The translations under genes and the position numbers were made by a program. The notes beneath the pieces were generated by a model that was not told the DNA's origin, made no database searches, and was given only the letters and a program-made list of their open reading frames with translations. This document shows, piece after piece, positions 40,355-50,030 of a DNA stretch of 64,000 bases (the first letter of the stretch is position 1; each line of letters starts with the position of its first letter). The DNA is from Actinomycetes bacterium (lineage in GTDB: Bacteria; Actinomycetota; Acidimicrobiia; Acidimicrobiales; Acidimicrobilacustridaceae). The DNA is taken from NCBI GenBank assembly GCA_029782145.1, contig JAKOVH010000016.1, positions 806,001-870,000 on the forward strand. The letters run 5' to 3'.

Positions 40355-43300
40355 TCACCAGTCCCACCTCAAGGAAGGGCTAGCGAGCGCCCACCATGGC
40401 GCGTAATTCGGATTTCGACTCGGTGACTCCCAGTAGGCGGTCACCACGCCTTGGTTATGGCCTTTTCCGTACTCATTGGTGTCAACCGCGACTAGGTACG
40501 TTGCCGTCTCTCCCGTCAGTGAATCAGTGAAGCACTTGCGCACCGTGTAACCGCCCTGGTAGGGAGAATCAATCGAATCAGGGTTCTCCAGCGTCTGACG
40601 AAGTGCGCCATAGAACACCGCCGGATGTCTTCTGTCTATGTGTTTGTATCCGAAGTCTCGATTGCCGTAGCGGAGCTTTGATTCGAACTGGTATTGAGTC
40701 CCGTCAGTAGTGGTGAAGTCGGTCTTATATCTATGGATGATGTCCCACTTGTCAGTGCACCAGTACGAACCCATGTCAAGACCCAGACAGAAGAGCCCGG
40801 TCGGGTCAACTGAGTTCATGGGATTCTGAGAAGCGTAGCTGTAGGTCGATCCGGTCATCGTGACGAGCGGGTCTCGGCTGATGAATTGTGCGGTGGTGGG
40901 GTCGTAGTAGCGGGCTCTGAGGTATTGGTAGCCGGTGTCGGTGTCGGTGTATTGGCCGGCGTAGCCGAAGGGGGTGGCGGTGCCGGTGGTGAGGGCTGTG
41001 GTGCCGTAGGGGGTGTAGGCGCGTTCGCCGATGTTGCCGCCCGTCGCGTTGGTGAGCAGCCGGATCGATCCGAGCTGGTCGCGGTGCAGGTAGAGCACCG
41101 AGCCGTCGGGGTTGATCTGTTCGACGGGGATGCCGCCGGGTCCGTAGATGTAGCGGGTGGTGTCGCCGGTGGTGGTCTCGGTGAGCAGGAGCGGGATGAG
41201 TGGGTTGGTGGTGTCCCAGGTGTAGGTGGTGACGGTGCCGTCGGCTGCTGTTTTGGTGCGGCGCAGGCCGTCGTTGTCGTAGGTGTAGTGGGTGGTGGCC
41301 GCGGCGGGGGTGAAGTAGCCGTAGGCGTCGATGCGCAGGTCGGTGGCGGCCCAGGTGAAGACCTTGATGCGCCCGGTGGGGCCGACCTTGACGGTGGCGG
41401 TGCCGGCCACGGTCTTGCCTGTGCCGGGTTGGTAGAGGGTGACGTTGCCCGGGTAGGGGGTCCCGTCGTCGGCCCACACGCCGATCCATCCGGGGTTGGC
41501 GCTGGTGGCGGTGAGGTTGACCACCACCGAGTCGACGTTGGTGGTGGGGATGGCGCCTTGCCCGGTGATCTGCACGGTGATGGTCTGCCCGGCGCCGAGC
41601 GGGCTACAGGGGTGGGTGGTGTCGGGGCATTGCCCGATCGGGGTGGCGCCGGTCTCGCCGCGCATGACGGTGGCTTGGGTGGTGAGGGGGTGGTAGCCGC
41701 CGGTGGCGGAGGGGTCGCCGGTGAAGTAGCCGTAGACGTCGAGGCGGACGTCGACGGCGCCGCCCCAGGCCCACACCCCGAGGCGGCCATCCGCGCCGAC
41801 GGGGACGATGAGCAGGTTGGAGCCGAGCTGCCCGGTGCGGTAGGGGATGGTCTGGGAGGGCCAGTTGTCCGACGGGCCCACCAGCAGGTTCCCGTCCCCG
41901 CCCGGGTTCACGATCCCGACGTTGATCGCCACCGCGGTCACCTGGGTGTCGGTGGGGACGCCGCCGTGGCCGCGCACCTCGATGGTCTTGACGTCGGGGC
42001 TGGTGCCGGTGCCGGCGAAGCGCCCGCAATCAGGGGAGCACACCCCGAACTGCGAGCCCGGGCTGCTGGAGGTGCCGGCGACATAGGCGGGGTTGACCGG
42101 CTCGAAGGCGTTGTCCCAGTGGCCGTCGTTGGTGCGGAAGTAGCCGGCCACCCACACCTGCACGTTGGCGTCGGTGGCGTAGAGCTTCACCCGCCCGTCG
42201 GCGGGGAGGCGCACGATGGCGGTGTTCGACACCCGTTCGGTGCCGGTGTAGTTGACGTTGGTGGTCCACGGGAAGGCCACGTCGTTGGGCCACACCGACA
42301 CCACCCCCGCGCACGACGACGCGCAGGTGCCGGTGGCCACGATGTTGACCATCACCGCCTCCACCTGCCCCGCCGCGGGCAACCCGGCGACCCCGGCGAC
42401 CTGCACCTCACGGACCTGGCCGTTGGTGGCGTTGAGCGCCACACACTGCGAGGCGCTGGTCGGGCACGCCCCGACGGTCGGCGAGGCGCGGGTGTCGAGG
42501 ACCTTCACCGCCGCGGACAGCGCGGTGAACTGATCCCCGGTCATGTCCTCCACCGCCACCGACGTCAAGCGGTTGGCCTGGTCGTAGGCGAGGCTGGCCG
42601 TGGCCGCCCCGTCGGGTTCGGTACTGGTGCGGTTCCCTCTCGTGTCGAACCCGTAGCGGGTGGCCCCGGCCGGCGCGGAGGCGCAGGTGCCCGACCCGGA
42701 GGTGGCTGACCAGCAGATCCGGTTGGCGGTGTCGAACGCCTGCACCTGCCCGGGCTGGGTGGTCAGGTTGCGGGCTTCGTCATAGCCGAGGTTGGGAGTC
42801 GTCGAGTTGACGCGGTCGAGCTGCCCGAGCGGGTTGTACCCGTAGGTCGAGCTCGCCGCGGTGAGGGTGGTGACGGTCTCGGAGGTGACGCGTCCGGCGC
42901 CGTCACGGCCCCAGGTGAGCGTGCCCAGCCTGGTGGCGCCCTGGTCGAAGGTGACCGCGGTGGGCCGCCCGGCGGTGTCGAGGGTGTAGGTGTCGACGTT
43001 CACCGACCCCGGGAACGTGACGGTGCGCAGGTTGGAGTCGGCGTCGTAGCCGAACCCGGTGGTGCGCCCGCCGCCGGCGGTGCCGTCGTTCACGCCGACC
43101 CAGCGGCCCGCGGCGTCGTAGGTGCGGGTCACCGGCGCCGGGTAGCCCGGGTAGGTGATCGACGTGGTCCGCCCCGCCAGGTCATAGCCGTACCCCGTCG
43201 TGTCGCCGTTCACCGTCGACGCCGTCATGCGCCCCAGAGTGTCCCACACCCGAGCGGTGGTGCCCGTGGCACTGGTGCGGGAGGTCACCCGCCCGTCGGG

Positions 43301-46237
43301 GTCGTAGCTGGTGGCGGTGACGTCGGGGGTCTGCGGGTCGCTGTAGTCGATGCTCACCAGCTGACCGGCGGCGTCGTAGCCGAAGCTGGTGCAGCCCACC
43401 TTCGGCGTCGCCGCGCAGTTCCCGCCCGGGTCCTGCGCCGCCACCATCCGCCCCAGCGTGTCGTAGCTGTAGCTGCGGGTGCCGGATGGGTCGATCTCGG
43501 CGGTGAGGCGGCCGAGGTGGTCGTAGTCGCAGTGGGTGACGTTCCCGGCCGGGTCCTGGGTCTCTTGCAACGTGCCGTCGGGCCACCACCGCTGCACCGA
43601 CACCGACGGCGACGCCGTGTCCGACGCCTGACGGGTCTCCACCAGCCGCCCCGCCCCGTCATGGACGTAGCTGGTGGTGTGCCCATCGGCGCCGGTCTCG
43701 CTCACCAGGCGATGCTCGGCGTCATAGCCACGGTGCACCACATCGGTGCCGGGCGCGTGGATCGTCCACGGCGCCCCGTAGCCGTCGAGATCATCGAACA
43801 CGGTCGTGAAATCGGCGGCGGTGGCGCCGCTCACGTTGCCGCGCGGTGACACCACCGAAGCGAGCCGCCCGACGTTGTCGTAGCCGTAGCTGGTGGTGTT
43901 GCCGACGGCGTCGGTGCTCGTCGCCACCTGCCCGTCGGCGGCGTAGGTGATCCTCGTTGAGTTCGCCGGGTCGGCGTCTTGTTGGGTCGGGGACTTCACC
44001 ATCGTCACATCCCCGGGATGGTCCGGGTCCCCGTAGGTCCAGGTGGTCGACGCCCGATGGTCCGCCGCCACGTCCCCGCACGACAACGTGCCACCAGTGG
44101 GCACGATGCCCAACGGGGTGCACTGCGAGGTCACGTTGCCCGCCGCGTCGTAGCTGAACGTCGTGACCACCCCCGCCGGGTCCGTGACGGTCAACGGCTG
44201 CCCGAAGCTGTTGTAGGTCGCCCTCGTCGTGCGACCCAGCGCGTCGCTGCTCGCCGTCACGTTCCCGGCCGCGTCATAGGTGTAGGCGGCGACGGTGACC
44301 GCGCCGGTGCCTTCGCCGACCGTCACCGACGACACCGCCCCGGTGGCCAGGTCGTAGCCCAACGTGCGTGTCACCGCCTCGGGCGTGCCGTACCCGTCGA
44401 CCACCTTGGTGCGACGCCCGTCGCTGTAGTAGTCGACCCGCACGTTGCCCTTCGGGTCGATCACCCGCGTCGCCCCCGCGATCGACGTGTAGTCGAACTG
44501 GCGCACCAACGCCGGCGACACCCGATGGTCGCTCTGGACGGTCACCCGCCCCGACCCGTCGTAGGTGTTCACCACGTCCTGGTCGGTGACGTTGGCTGCC
44601 GTCTGGTCGGGATGACGGATCGACGTCAACCGATGCGCACCGTCGTAGCCGAACCGCCAATGCGCCCCACCGCCATCGGTGGCGTCGGTCAAGTTCCCGT
44701 TGCTGTCATAGCCGTAGGTCACCGTGCGCCCCGCCGCATCCGCGATCGACGAGATCCGGGTGCCCGCCGCGTCCCACGCCACACTCAAGCTGATGCCGGA
44801 CTCGGGATCCCCCGCAGTGCCCGACGCACGATCGAGGACCTTGATGAGCAACCCGGACCCGTCGTACTCGAACCTCGTGACGTACCCCTGCCGGGTCGTG
44901 ACCGACGACAGGCGTCCGGCGCTGCTGTAGGTGTAAGCCGTGCCGTCCACCAGCCTGAACACGTAGTCGGTACCCGACCCGGTCAGAGTGGCGTTGACCC
45001 ACGGGCCCGCCGTGTAGGCATCGTTCCCACCGCTGATCGTCCTGGAGAACACCACCGGCACCCCGCTCGGCTGTACCACGGAGACATCGCCCGGCAGGTA
45101 GGTGTCGAACGCGAGGTGGGTCGACCAGTTGTTGGACCAGCCGTAGCCCACCGGCGAGTCGACCGACGCGCTCAGGGAGTTGTAGGACCGGCGGACGCTC
45201 AGCTGCCCGCCCCGAGTGGGCACCGCGAGATCGACCATGTCCTCGTGGGAGTTCCCGAACGCAGTTCCGACCGGGTTGCCCGACGTCGCCATCCCTGCGT
45301 TCACGTGGGGCGAGGCCTCCGAGCACGAGCAGCTCAGCTCCAGGTCGCTCGGACCGTCCGGCGGCAACACCACCTCGCGGATCTGGAAGTTCCCTCGGTC
45401 CGCGATCCACATCCGGTGACCGTCCGCGGAGATGGCGAGCCCCGCTGTCGCTCCGAGCTTCCCCGGCAGCGCACCGTCCTGCCACCCGTTCACGCTGCCG
45501 GCGATGGTGACTGGGTCACCGTCGCCGTATCCGCTCCGGCGAACCAGCAGGTTGCTGCCCCGACAACCGTTGTCGAGCCCGTAGCCGGGCGTGTCCTGTG
45601 AGCACAGGAAGTAGGCAGCGGTGCTGGACGGCCCGAACGCCAACCGTGGCTGGGCCGTGAAGTAGTCGCCGCGGATCAGCGTGAACGAACCAGGTCCGTC
45701 GAAGCGGTACAGCTGCGGGGGATAGCCGTACGTGTTGTGCCCGGCCCCGTTCCAGATCAGGTAGAGGTTGCCGTCGGGTGCGAACTCCATGTCCGGAACG
45801 CCGTCGCGGGTGAAGTATCCAGCAGTGCCGAGGTTGTCCCCGCTGTCCGCAGTCGCCGGGAGTGACGCCAACGCCAACCGACGAAGCCCTGGCTCCCAAG
45901 ACCCCCAGCTGCCACCCGTCTGACTCGAGTAGTAGACGTACGTCTCCGACGGATCGAGAGCGAACGCATCCCCGACATCGGCGGTGCCTCCGTAGTAGCC
46001 GCCAGCGATGTTCGACACCACGGTGGTAGGCGTCCCCCCACCTGCCGGGTAACGGACGATCCCCTTTCCCGCCGACGGAAGCGACACCGCAACCCAGACC
46101 CGCCCCTGGCTGTCGACCTCGATGTGCGTCGGGCTGTTCCCGAGTGGCCCACCGGACGCGAACGTCGTCACCGCACCCGAGCTGGTATCGACCCGACGGA
46201 TGGCATTCGGCCGCCCGTCGTTGCCGGTCTCCAGCAC
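40355..46237 (-). CDS. Rhs/YD-repeat polymorphic toxin protein
   Basis: A 1960-residue open frame from a GTG just after an in-frame TAG. NHL-type beta-propeller repeats occupy about residues 1-295 ('DTSSGAVTTFASGG', 'LAISADGHRMWIADRGNFQIREV'). A link region 'NPVGTAFGNSHEDMVDL' leads into the YD-repeat shell (about 320-1230). A 419-residue block of three beta-domains (1232-1650) is inserted, and the shell then resumes to the Rhs core-associated region ('YLHRDQLGSIRLLTNATGG', 'YQYLRARYYDPTTAQFISRDP'). The release motif DPTGLF is at about 1811-1816. The last 144 residues are the probable toxin; 'YKHIDRRHPAVFYGALRQTL' and the C-terminal 'VVTAYWE' suggest a BECR-fold (barnase/EndoU/colicin D-like) RNase. 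No signal peptide is visible on this frame. Confidence 0.85.
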   Translation of the reverse strand: MLETGNDGRPNAIRRVDTSSGAVTTFASGGPLGNSPTHIEVDSQGRVWVAVSLPSAGKGIVRYPAGGGTPTTVVSNIAGGYYGGTADVGDAFALDPSETYVYYSSQTGGSWGSWEPGLRRLALASLPATADSGDNLGTAGYFTRDGVPDMEFAPDGNLYLIWNGAGHNTYGYPPQLYRFDGPGSFTLIRGDYFTAQPRLAFGPSSTAAYFLCSQDTPGYGLDNGCRGSNLLVRRSGYGDGDPVTIAGSVNGWQDGALPGKLGATAGLAISADGHRMWIADRGNFQIREVVLPPDGPSDLELSCSCSEASPHVNAGMATSGNPVGTAFGNSHEDMVDLAVPTRGGQLSVRRSYNSLSASVDSPVGYGWSNNWSTHLAFDTYLPGDVSVVQPSGVPVVFSRTISGGNDAYTAGPWVNATLTGSGTDYVFRLVDGTAYTYSSAGRLSSVTTRQGYVTRFEYDGSGLLIKVLDRASGTAGDPESGISLSVAWDAAGTRISSIADAAGRTVTYGYDSNGNLTDATDGGGAHWRFGYDGAHRLTSIRHPDQTAANVTDQDVVNTYDGSGRVTVQSDHRVSPALVRQFDYTSIAGATRVIDPKGNVRVDYYSDGRRTKVVDGYGTPEAVTRTLGYDLATGAVSSVTVGEGTGAVTVAAYTYDAAGNVTASSDALGRTTRATYNSFGQPLTVTDPAGVVTTFSYDAAGNVTSQCTPLGIVPTGGTLSCGDVAADHRASTTWTYGDPDHPGDVTMVKSPTQQDADPANSTRITYAADGQVATSTDAVGNTTSYGYDNVGRLASVVSPRGNVSGATAADFTTVFDDLDGYGAPWTIHAPGTDVVHRGYDAEHRLVSETGADGHTTSYVHDGAGRLVETRQASDTASPSVSVQRWWPDGTLQETQDPAGNVTHCDYDHLGRLTAEIDPSGTRSYSYDTLGRMVAAQDPGGNCAATPKVGCTSFGYDAAGQLVSIDYSDPQTPDVTATSYDPDGRVTSRTSATGTTARVWDTLGRMTASTVNGDTTGYGYDLAGRTTSITYPGYPAPVTRTYDAAGRWVGVNDGTAGGGRTTGFGYDADSNLRTVTFPGSVNVDTYTLDTAGRPTAVTFDQGATRLGTLTWGRDGAGRVTSETVTTLTAASSTYGYNPLGQLDRVNSTTPNLGYDEARNLTTQPGQVQAFDTANRICWSATSGSGTCASAPAGATRYGFDTRGNRTSTEPDGAATASLAYDQANRLTSVAVEDMTGDQFTALSAAVKVLDTRASPTVGACPTSASQCVALNATNGQVREVQVAGVAGLPAAGQVEAVMVNIVATGTCASSCAGVVSVWPNDVAFPWTTNVNYTGTERVSNTAIVRLPADGRVKLYATDANVQVWVAGYFRTNDGHWDNAFEPVNPAYVAGTSSSPGSQFGVCSPDCGRFAGTGTSPDVKTIEVRGHGGVPTDTQVTAVAINVGIVNPGGDGNLLVGPSDNWPSQTIPYRTGQLGSNLLIVPVGADGRLGVWAWGGAVDVRLDVYGYFTGDPSATGGYHPLTTQATVMRGETGATPIGQCPDTTHPCSPLGAGQTITVQITGQGAIPTTNVDSVVVNLTATSANPGWIGVWADDGTPYPGNVTLYQPGTGKTVAGTATVKVGPTGRIKVFTWAATDLRIDAYGYFTPAAATTHYTYDNDGLRRTKTAADGTVTTYTWDTTNPLIPLLLTETTTGDTTRYIYGPGGIPVEQINPDGSVLYLHRDQLGSIRLLTNATGGNIGERAYTPYGTTALTTGTATPFGYAGQYTDTDTGYQYLRARYYDPTTAQFISRDPLVTMTGSTYSYASQNPMNSVDPTGLFCLGLDMGSYWCTDKWDIIHRYKTDFTTTDGTQYQFESKLRYGNRDFGYKHIDRRHPAVFYGALRQTLENPDSIDSPYQGGYTVRKCFTDSLTGETATYLVAVDTNEYGKGHNQGVVTAYWESPSRNPNYAPWWALASPSLRWDW
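41288..42544 (-). repeat. Three tandem extra beta-domains inserted in the Rhs shell
   Basis: Residues 1232-1650 of the Rhs frame contain three divergent copies of a roughly 135-residue domain. Each has a 'G.GG(V/I)P...V.AV.VN' segment in the middle ('VAGLPAAGQVEAVMVNIVAT', 'HGGVPTDTQVTAVAINVGIV', 'QGAIPTTNVDSVVVNLTATS') and ends in a GYF motif (AGYF, YGYF, YGYF); the first also has the entry motif VLDTR. This is the cell-surface domain seen as repeats in many actinobacterial exoproteins. YD-repeat sequence continues on both sides, so the block interrupts the shell. Confidence 0.8.
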
Positions 46238-46444
46238 CTAGAGGTAAAGGCCCTGCGGGTCAATGGTCAGATCCACCATCGAGTCGAACGCTGCCGACAG
46301 GCCCGTTCCGTCGATCCGTCCGGCTGAGCCGGTACCAGCGAACGTCGAGATGCCCGGTGCCGGATCGGCGGCAGCCGCCGGCGGCGTGGACCCGCCACCA
46401 CGACGCACCGTCGCAGTTACCACGCCCTGTGTCAACAAGCACAC
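46238..46444 (-). pseudogene. 5' fragment of the Rhs gene upstream of an in-frame TAG
   Basis: Sixty-eight codons in the same frame as the Rhs gene, ending at TAG (46238-46240). The peptide 'GISTFAGTGSAGRIDGTGLS' and 'AAFDSMVDLTIDPQGLYL' is a recognisable NHL repeat that would continue directly into 'VLETGNDGRPNAIRRVDTSSG' after the stop. The N-terminus before it has no signal peptide or credible ribosome-binding site. This points to a nonsense mutation, a recoded or read-through codon, or a sequence error, with the original 5' end lost or rearranged. Confidence 0.65.
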
Positions 46445-46588
46445 GCAACGTGAGAGTCTCAGGCGGGGTAGGCGGAAGGGCTTGTGGTCCAGGAGATCGG
46501 TGGCATACCCACCCTCCGCCGTGGGCGGGGCGCGCGTAGCGGATCTGCTGGAGCCCGGCGAACCGCCCGCGGTCGGGGGTAGGCGGGG

Positions 46589-47092
46589 CTACGCGTTCTC
46601 GGCGACGGCCTCGTCGATGCCCTGGGCCAGGGTGTTCCAGGCCAGGGTGGCGCACTTGATGCGCACAGGAAACTTCACCACGCCGCGCAGCGCCTCGAGG
46701 TCGCCGAGCTTCACGTCGGGCACGCCGTCGGTCTCGCCGGTGGCGGCGTCGGTGCCGGCGCCCTCGCCACCCTCGAGCGACGACTCGTGGATCGACATCA
46801 TCGCCTTGAACGCCCGGGTGAGGTCGCGCACCTCGTCGACGCTCTTGCCCTTCACCGCCGCCGACATCATCGACGCCGAGCTCTGGCTGATCGAGCACCC
46901 CTGGCCGGCGATGCGGATGTCGTCGACCTTGCCGTCGCCGTCGAGCACCAGGTACACGACGATCTCGTCGCCGCACAGCGGGTTGAACCCCTCGACCCGG
47001 TGGGCCGGGGGGACCTCGAGCTCGCCCCGGTTCCGGGGGTTGCGGTAGTGGTCGAGGATGATCTCTCGGTAGAGGTCTTCGAGGCCGGGCAT
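46589..47092 (-). CDS. sufU: Fe-S assembly sulfur-transfer protein SufU
   Basis: A 167-residue zinc-dependent sulfur acceptor working with SufS. The conserved ligands are Cys40 and Asp42 in 'FNPLCGDEI', Cys66 in 'GQGCSIS' and Cys147 in 'RIKCATLAW'. The SufU-specific insertion relative to IscU is present and here contains a Gly/Thr/Glu-rich segment (about 107-125). The ATG at 47092 has an AGAGAGCG site; the longer frame has no conserved N-terminus. It is the last gene of the sufC-sufS-sufU block, 46 bases after sufS. Confidence 0.92.
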   Translation of the reverse strand: MPGLEDLYREIILDHYRNPRNRGELEVPPAHRVEGFNPLCGDEIVVYLVLDGDGKVDDIRIAGQGCSISQSSASMMSAAVKGKSVDEVRDLTRAFKAMMSIHESSLEGGEGAGTDAATGETDGVPDVKLGDLEALRGVVKFPVRIKCATLAWNTLAQGIDEAVAENA

Positions 47093-47138
47093 CGTGCGCT
47101 CTCTGGTGAGGGGAGGGGCGGTGGTCAGGCTAGGGGAC

Positions 47139-48379
47139 TCACAGGGCGAAGAAGTCGCCGGCGGACTCCAGCGCGTCGGCAAGGGCGTCGATGTCGGTGG
47201 TGTCGTTGTAGACGTACACCGACGCCCGGGCGGTGGCCCCCACGCCGAGCAGCTTCATCAGCGGCTTGGCGCAGTGGTGGCCGGCCCGCACGCACACCGC
47301 GTGCTGGTCGAGCACCTGGGAGATGTCGTGGGGGTGCAGGTCTTTGAAGGCGAAGCTGAGCACGCCGCCGCGCTCGTCGGGGTTCTGCGGCCCGTGGATG
47401 CGCAGGTCGTCGCCGAAGCGCTCGCCGAGGGTGGTGAGGGCGTAGTCGGTGAGGGCCCGCTCGTGGGCGCGCACCTTGTCCATGCCGAGCGACTCGAGGT
47501 AGTCGACGGCGGCGCCGAAGCCGATGGACTCGGCGATCGGCGGGGTGCCGGCCTCGAACTTCCACGGCAGGTCGTTGGTGGTGAACCCGTCGAGGCGCAC
47601 GTCGCGGATCATCTCCCCGCCGCCGAGGAACGGGGGCATGGTGTCGAGCAGCTCCTCACGGCCCCACAGCACGCCGATGCCGGTGGGCCCGCACATCTTG
47701 TGGGCCGAGAAGGCCAGGAAGTCGGCGCCCATGGCCTGCACGTCGGTGGTGGAGTGCGGCACCGACTGGCACCCGTCGACGACGCTGACGGCGCCGGCGG
47801 CCCGGGCCGCGTCGGTGAGGGTGCGCACCGGCGTGAACGTGCCGAGCACGTTCGACATGGCGGTGACGCCGAGCGCCTTGGCGCCGTCGAGCAGCCGGTC
47901 GAGGTCGGTGAGGTCCAGCCGGCCCTCGGCGTCGAGCGGGATCCAGCGGATCTCCAGGCCCTTCTCGCGCTGGAGGATCTGCCAGGGGACGATGTTGGCG
48001 TGGTGCTCCATGTGGGAGAGCACCACCACGTCGCCCTCGGCCAGGTTGGCGCGGCCCCACGCCTGCACGACGAGGTTCAGGCCCTCCGTGGCGTTCTTGG
48101 TGAACACCACCTCCGCCGACGAGCGGGCGTTGATGAACCGCTGCACCTTGGCCCGGGCCGCCTCCATGGCGTTGGTGGCCTCTTCGGCGATGGCGTAGAC
48201 ACCCCGGTGGACGTTGGAGTTGATCGTCTCGTAGTAGCGGTCCATCGCCTCGAGCACGACGCCCGGCTTCTGCGACGTGGCGGCCGAGTCGAGGTAGACG
48301 ATGGGCTTGCCGTGCACCGTGCGGGCCAGCAGCGGGAAGTCCGCCCTGACGATGGCGGCGTCGAGCGGGTCGGTGGTGG

Positions 48380-48389
<10 letters not shown>
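47139..48389 (-). CDS. sufS: Cysteine desulfurase SufS
   Basis: A 416-residue class-II PLP-dependent cysteine desulfurase. The PLP lysine is Lys231 in 'FSAHKMCGPTGIGVL', and the catalytic persulfide Cys373 is in 'VRAGHHCAKPLM'. 'VYLDSAATSQKP' and 'MEHHANIVPWQ' are typical substrate and PLP contacts. It releases sulfur from L-cysteine and passes it to SufU. The ATG overlaps the end of sufC by 10 bases. Start choice is supported by that overlap and by alignment to other SufS N-termini. Confidence 0.95.
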
Positions 48390-49132
<743 letters not shown>

Positions 49133-49156
49133 GCGGCCAGTCTAGGCGGCGCCCCG

Positions 49157-49184
49157 GATTCGCACTATCCGCGTAGGAGAAATC
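49157..49184. promoter_or_regulatory. Candidate SUF operator C (upstream of sufC-sufS-sufU)
   Basis: The plus strand contains CTATCCGCGTAGGAGAAAT (49165-49183) within a 28-base imperfect palindrome. Read toward sufC, it matches site B over about 40 bases, with a TAGTGC hexamer as -10 candidate and a leader of about 25 bases to the ATG at 49132. Confidence 0.75.
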
Positions 49185-49221
49185 CCCCGCCAACCCGAGG
49201 CGGAGCAGGCCGCCGGCTCGC

Positions 49222-49827
49222 TCACCATCCCCGGTCGACCCACTCCTGCAGGTGCGGGCGCTCGTGGCCGATGGTGGTCCACAGCCCGTGGCCCGGTAGC
49301 ACGATGGTGTCGGCCGGGCGCGTGAACAGGCGCCGGTCGATCGACTCGATGATGGTGGGGAAGTCGCCGCCCTCGAACGAGGTGTTGCCCGGCCCGCCGG
49401 GGAAGAGGGTGTCGCCGCTGAAGAGCAGGGGGGTGCCCTCGAGCTGGAAGCACATCGACCCGGGCGTGTGGCCGGGGGTGGCGATGGTCGACAGGCGCAG
49501 GTTCCCGACCTGGATCACCGAGTCGTCGGTGAGGATGTCGTCATAGGCGGGGAGCATGCCCGCGTCGGCCGCAGTGACGCCCACGTCGTAGCCGGCGTCG
49601 CGCACGGCGGGCACGGCCTGGATGTGGTCCCAGTGGCCGTGGGTCTCGATCACCCGCCGCACGCCGAGGCGTTCGCACAGCTCGAGCAAGCGCTCGTGCT
49701 CGTTGGCAGCGTCGATGAGCACGGCGTCGCCGGTGTCGGTGCAGCGGACGATGAACACGTTGTTGTCCATCGGCCCCACCACCACGGCGTGGACCTCGTA
49801 GCCGGTGTCGGCGAGCAGCAGCGTCAT
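49222..49827 (-). CDS. MBL-fold hydrolase (glyoxalase II-like)
   Basis: A 201-residue metallo-beta-lactamase-fold protein. The metal motif is THGHWDH (His63, His65, Asp67, His68), followed by 'TPGHTPGSMCF', 'LLFSGDTLFPGGPGNTSFE' with the bridging Asp, and 'VLPGHG' with the last His. It resembles hydroxyacylglutathione hydrolase-type enzymes of actinobacteria, which often act on bacillithiol- or mycothiol-type thioesters or persulfides; substrate unknown. The ATG at 49827 begins the fold directly. It lies 89 bases upstream of sufC on the same strand, with the SUF operator between. Confidence 0.82.
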   Translation of the reverse strand: MTLLLADTGYEVHAVVVGPMDNNVFIVRCTDTGDAVLIDAANEHERLLELCERLGVRRVIETHGHWDHIQAVPAVRDAGYDVGVTAADAGMLPAYDDILTDDSVIQVGNLRLSTIATPGHTPGSMCFQLEGTPLLFSGDTLFPGGPGNTSFEGGDFPTIIESIDRRLFTRPADTIVLPGHGLWTTIGHERPHLQEWVDRGW

Positions 49828-49914
49828 GGGCCCATGATCGCCGCTCGGGCCGCCGCTCGCACCGATGCGAATCCGGCACCCGCGGGAAACGTGACCGAGT
49901 GCCAGTTCCGGCGC

Positions 49915-49920
49915 TACGGT
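49915..49920 (+). promoter_or_regulatory. -10 box upstream of the DHA2 transporter
   Basis: TACGGT lies 8 bases before an in-frame GTG at 49929, so the transporter may be leaderless with a 34-residue Pro-rich extension; otherwise it gives a leader of about 100 bases to the ATG at 50031. Confidence 0.35.
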
Positions 49921-50030
49921 CGCCGGCCGTGACGCCGCCGCTGCGTCGCCCGCCGGCTGTGCCACCAGGCCCAGTGGGAGGCGGTCATCCGCGCAGCACC
50001 GTCCCCGGTCCCGCCGACCGAGACCACGAC

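Noticed and set aside
40355-46237. Repetitive appearance of the Rhs gene as a possible tandem DNA repeat or CRISPR-like array
   Set aside because: The periodicity is at protein level (YD repeats of variable length), with no identical repeat-spacer units.
46533-46595. CGCGTAGC / GCTACGCG inverted repeat around the end of sufU as a terminator
   Set aside because: Arms are only 8 bases with a spacer of about 47 bases, and one arm overlaps the stop codon; too weak to list as a feature.
49929-50030. Leaderless GTG start for the DHA2 transporter
   Set aside because: The spacing to TACGGT fits, but the added 34 residues are Pro/Gly-rich and unlike the N-termini of the family; kept only as an alternative.
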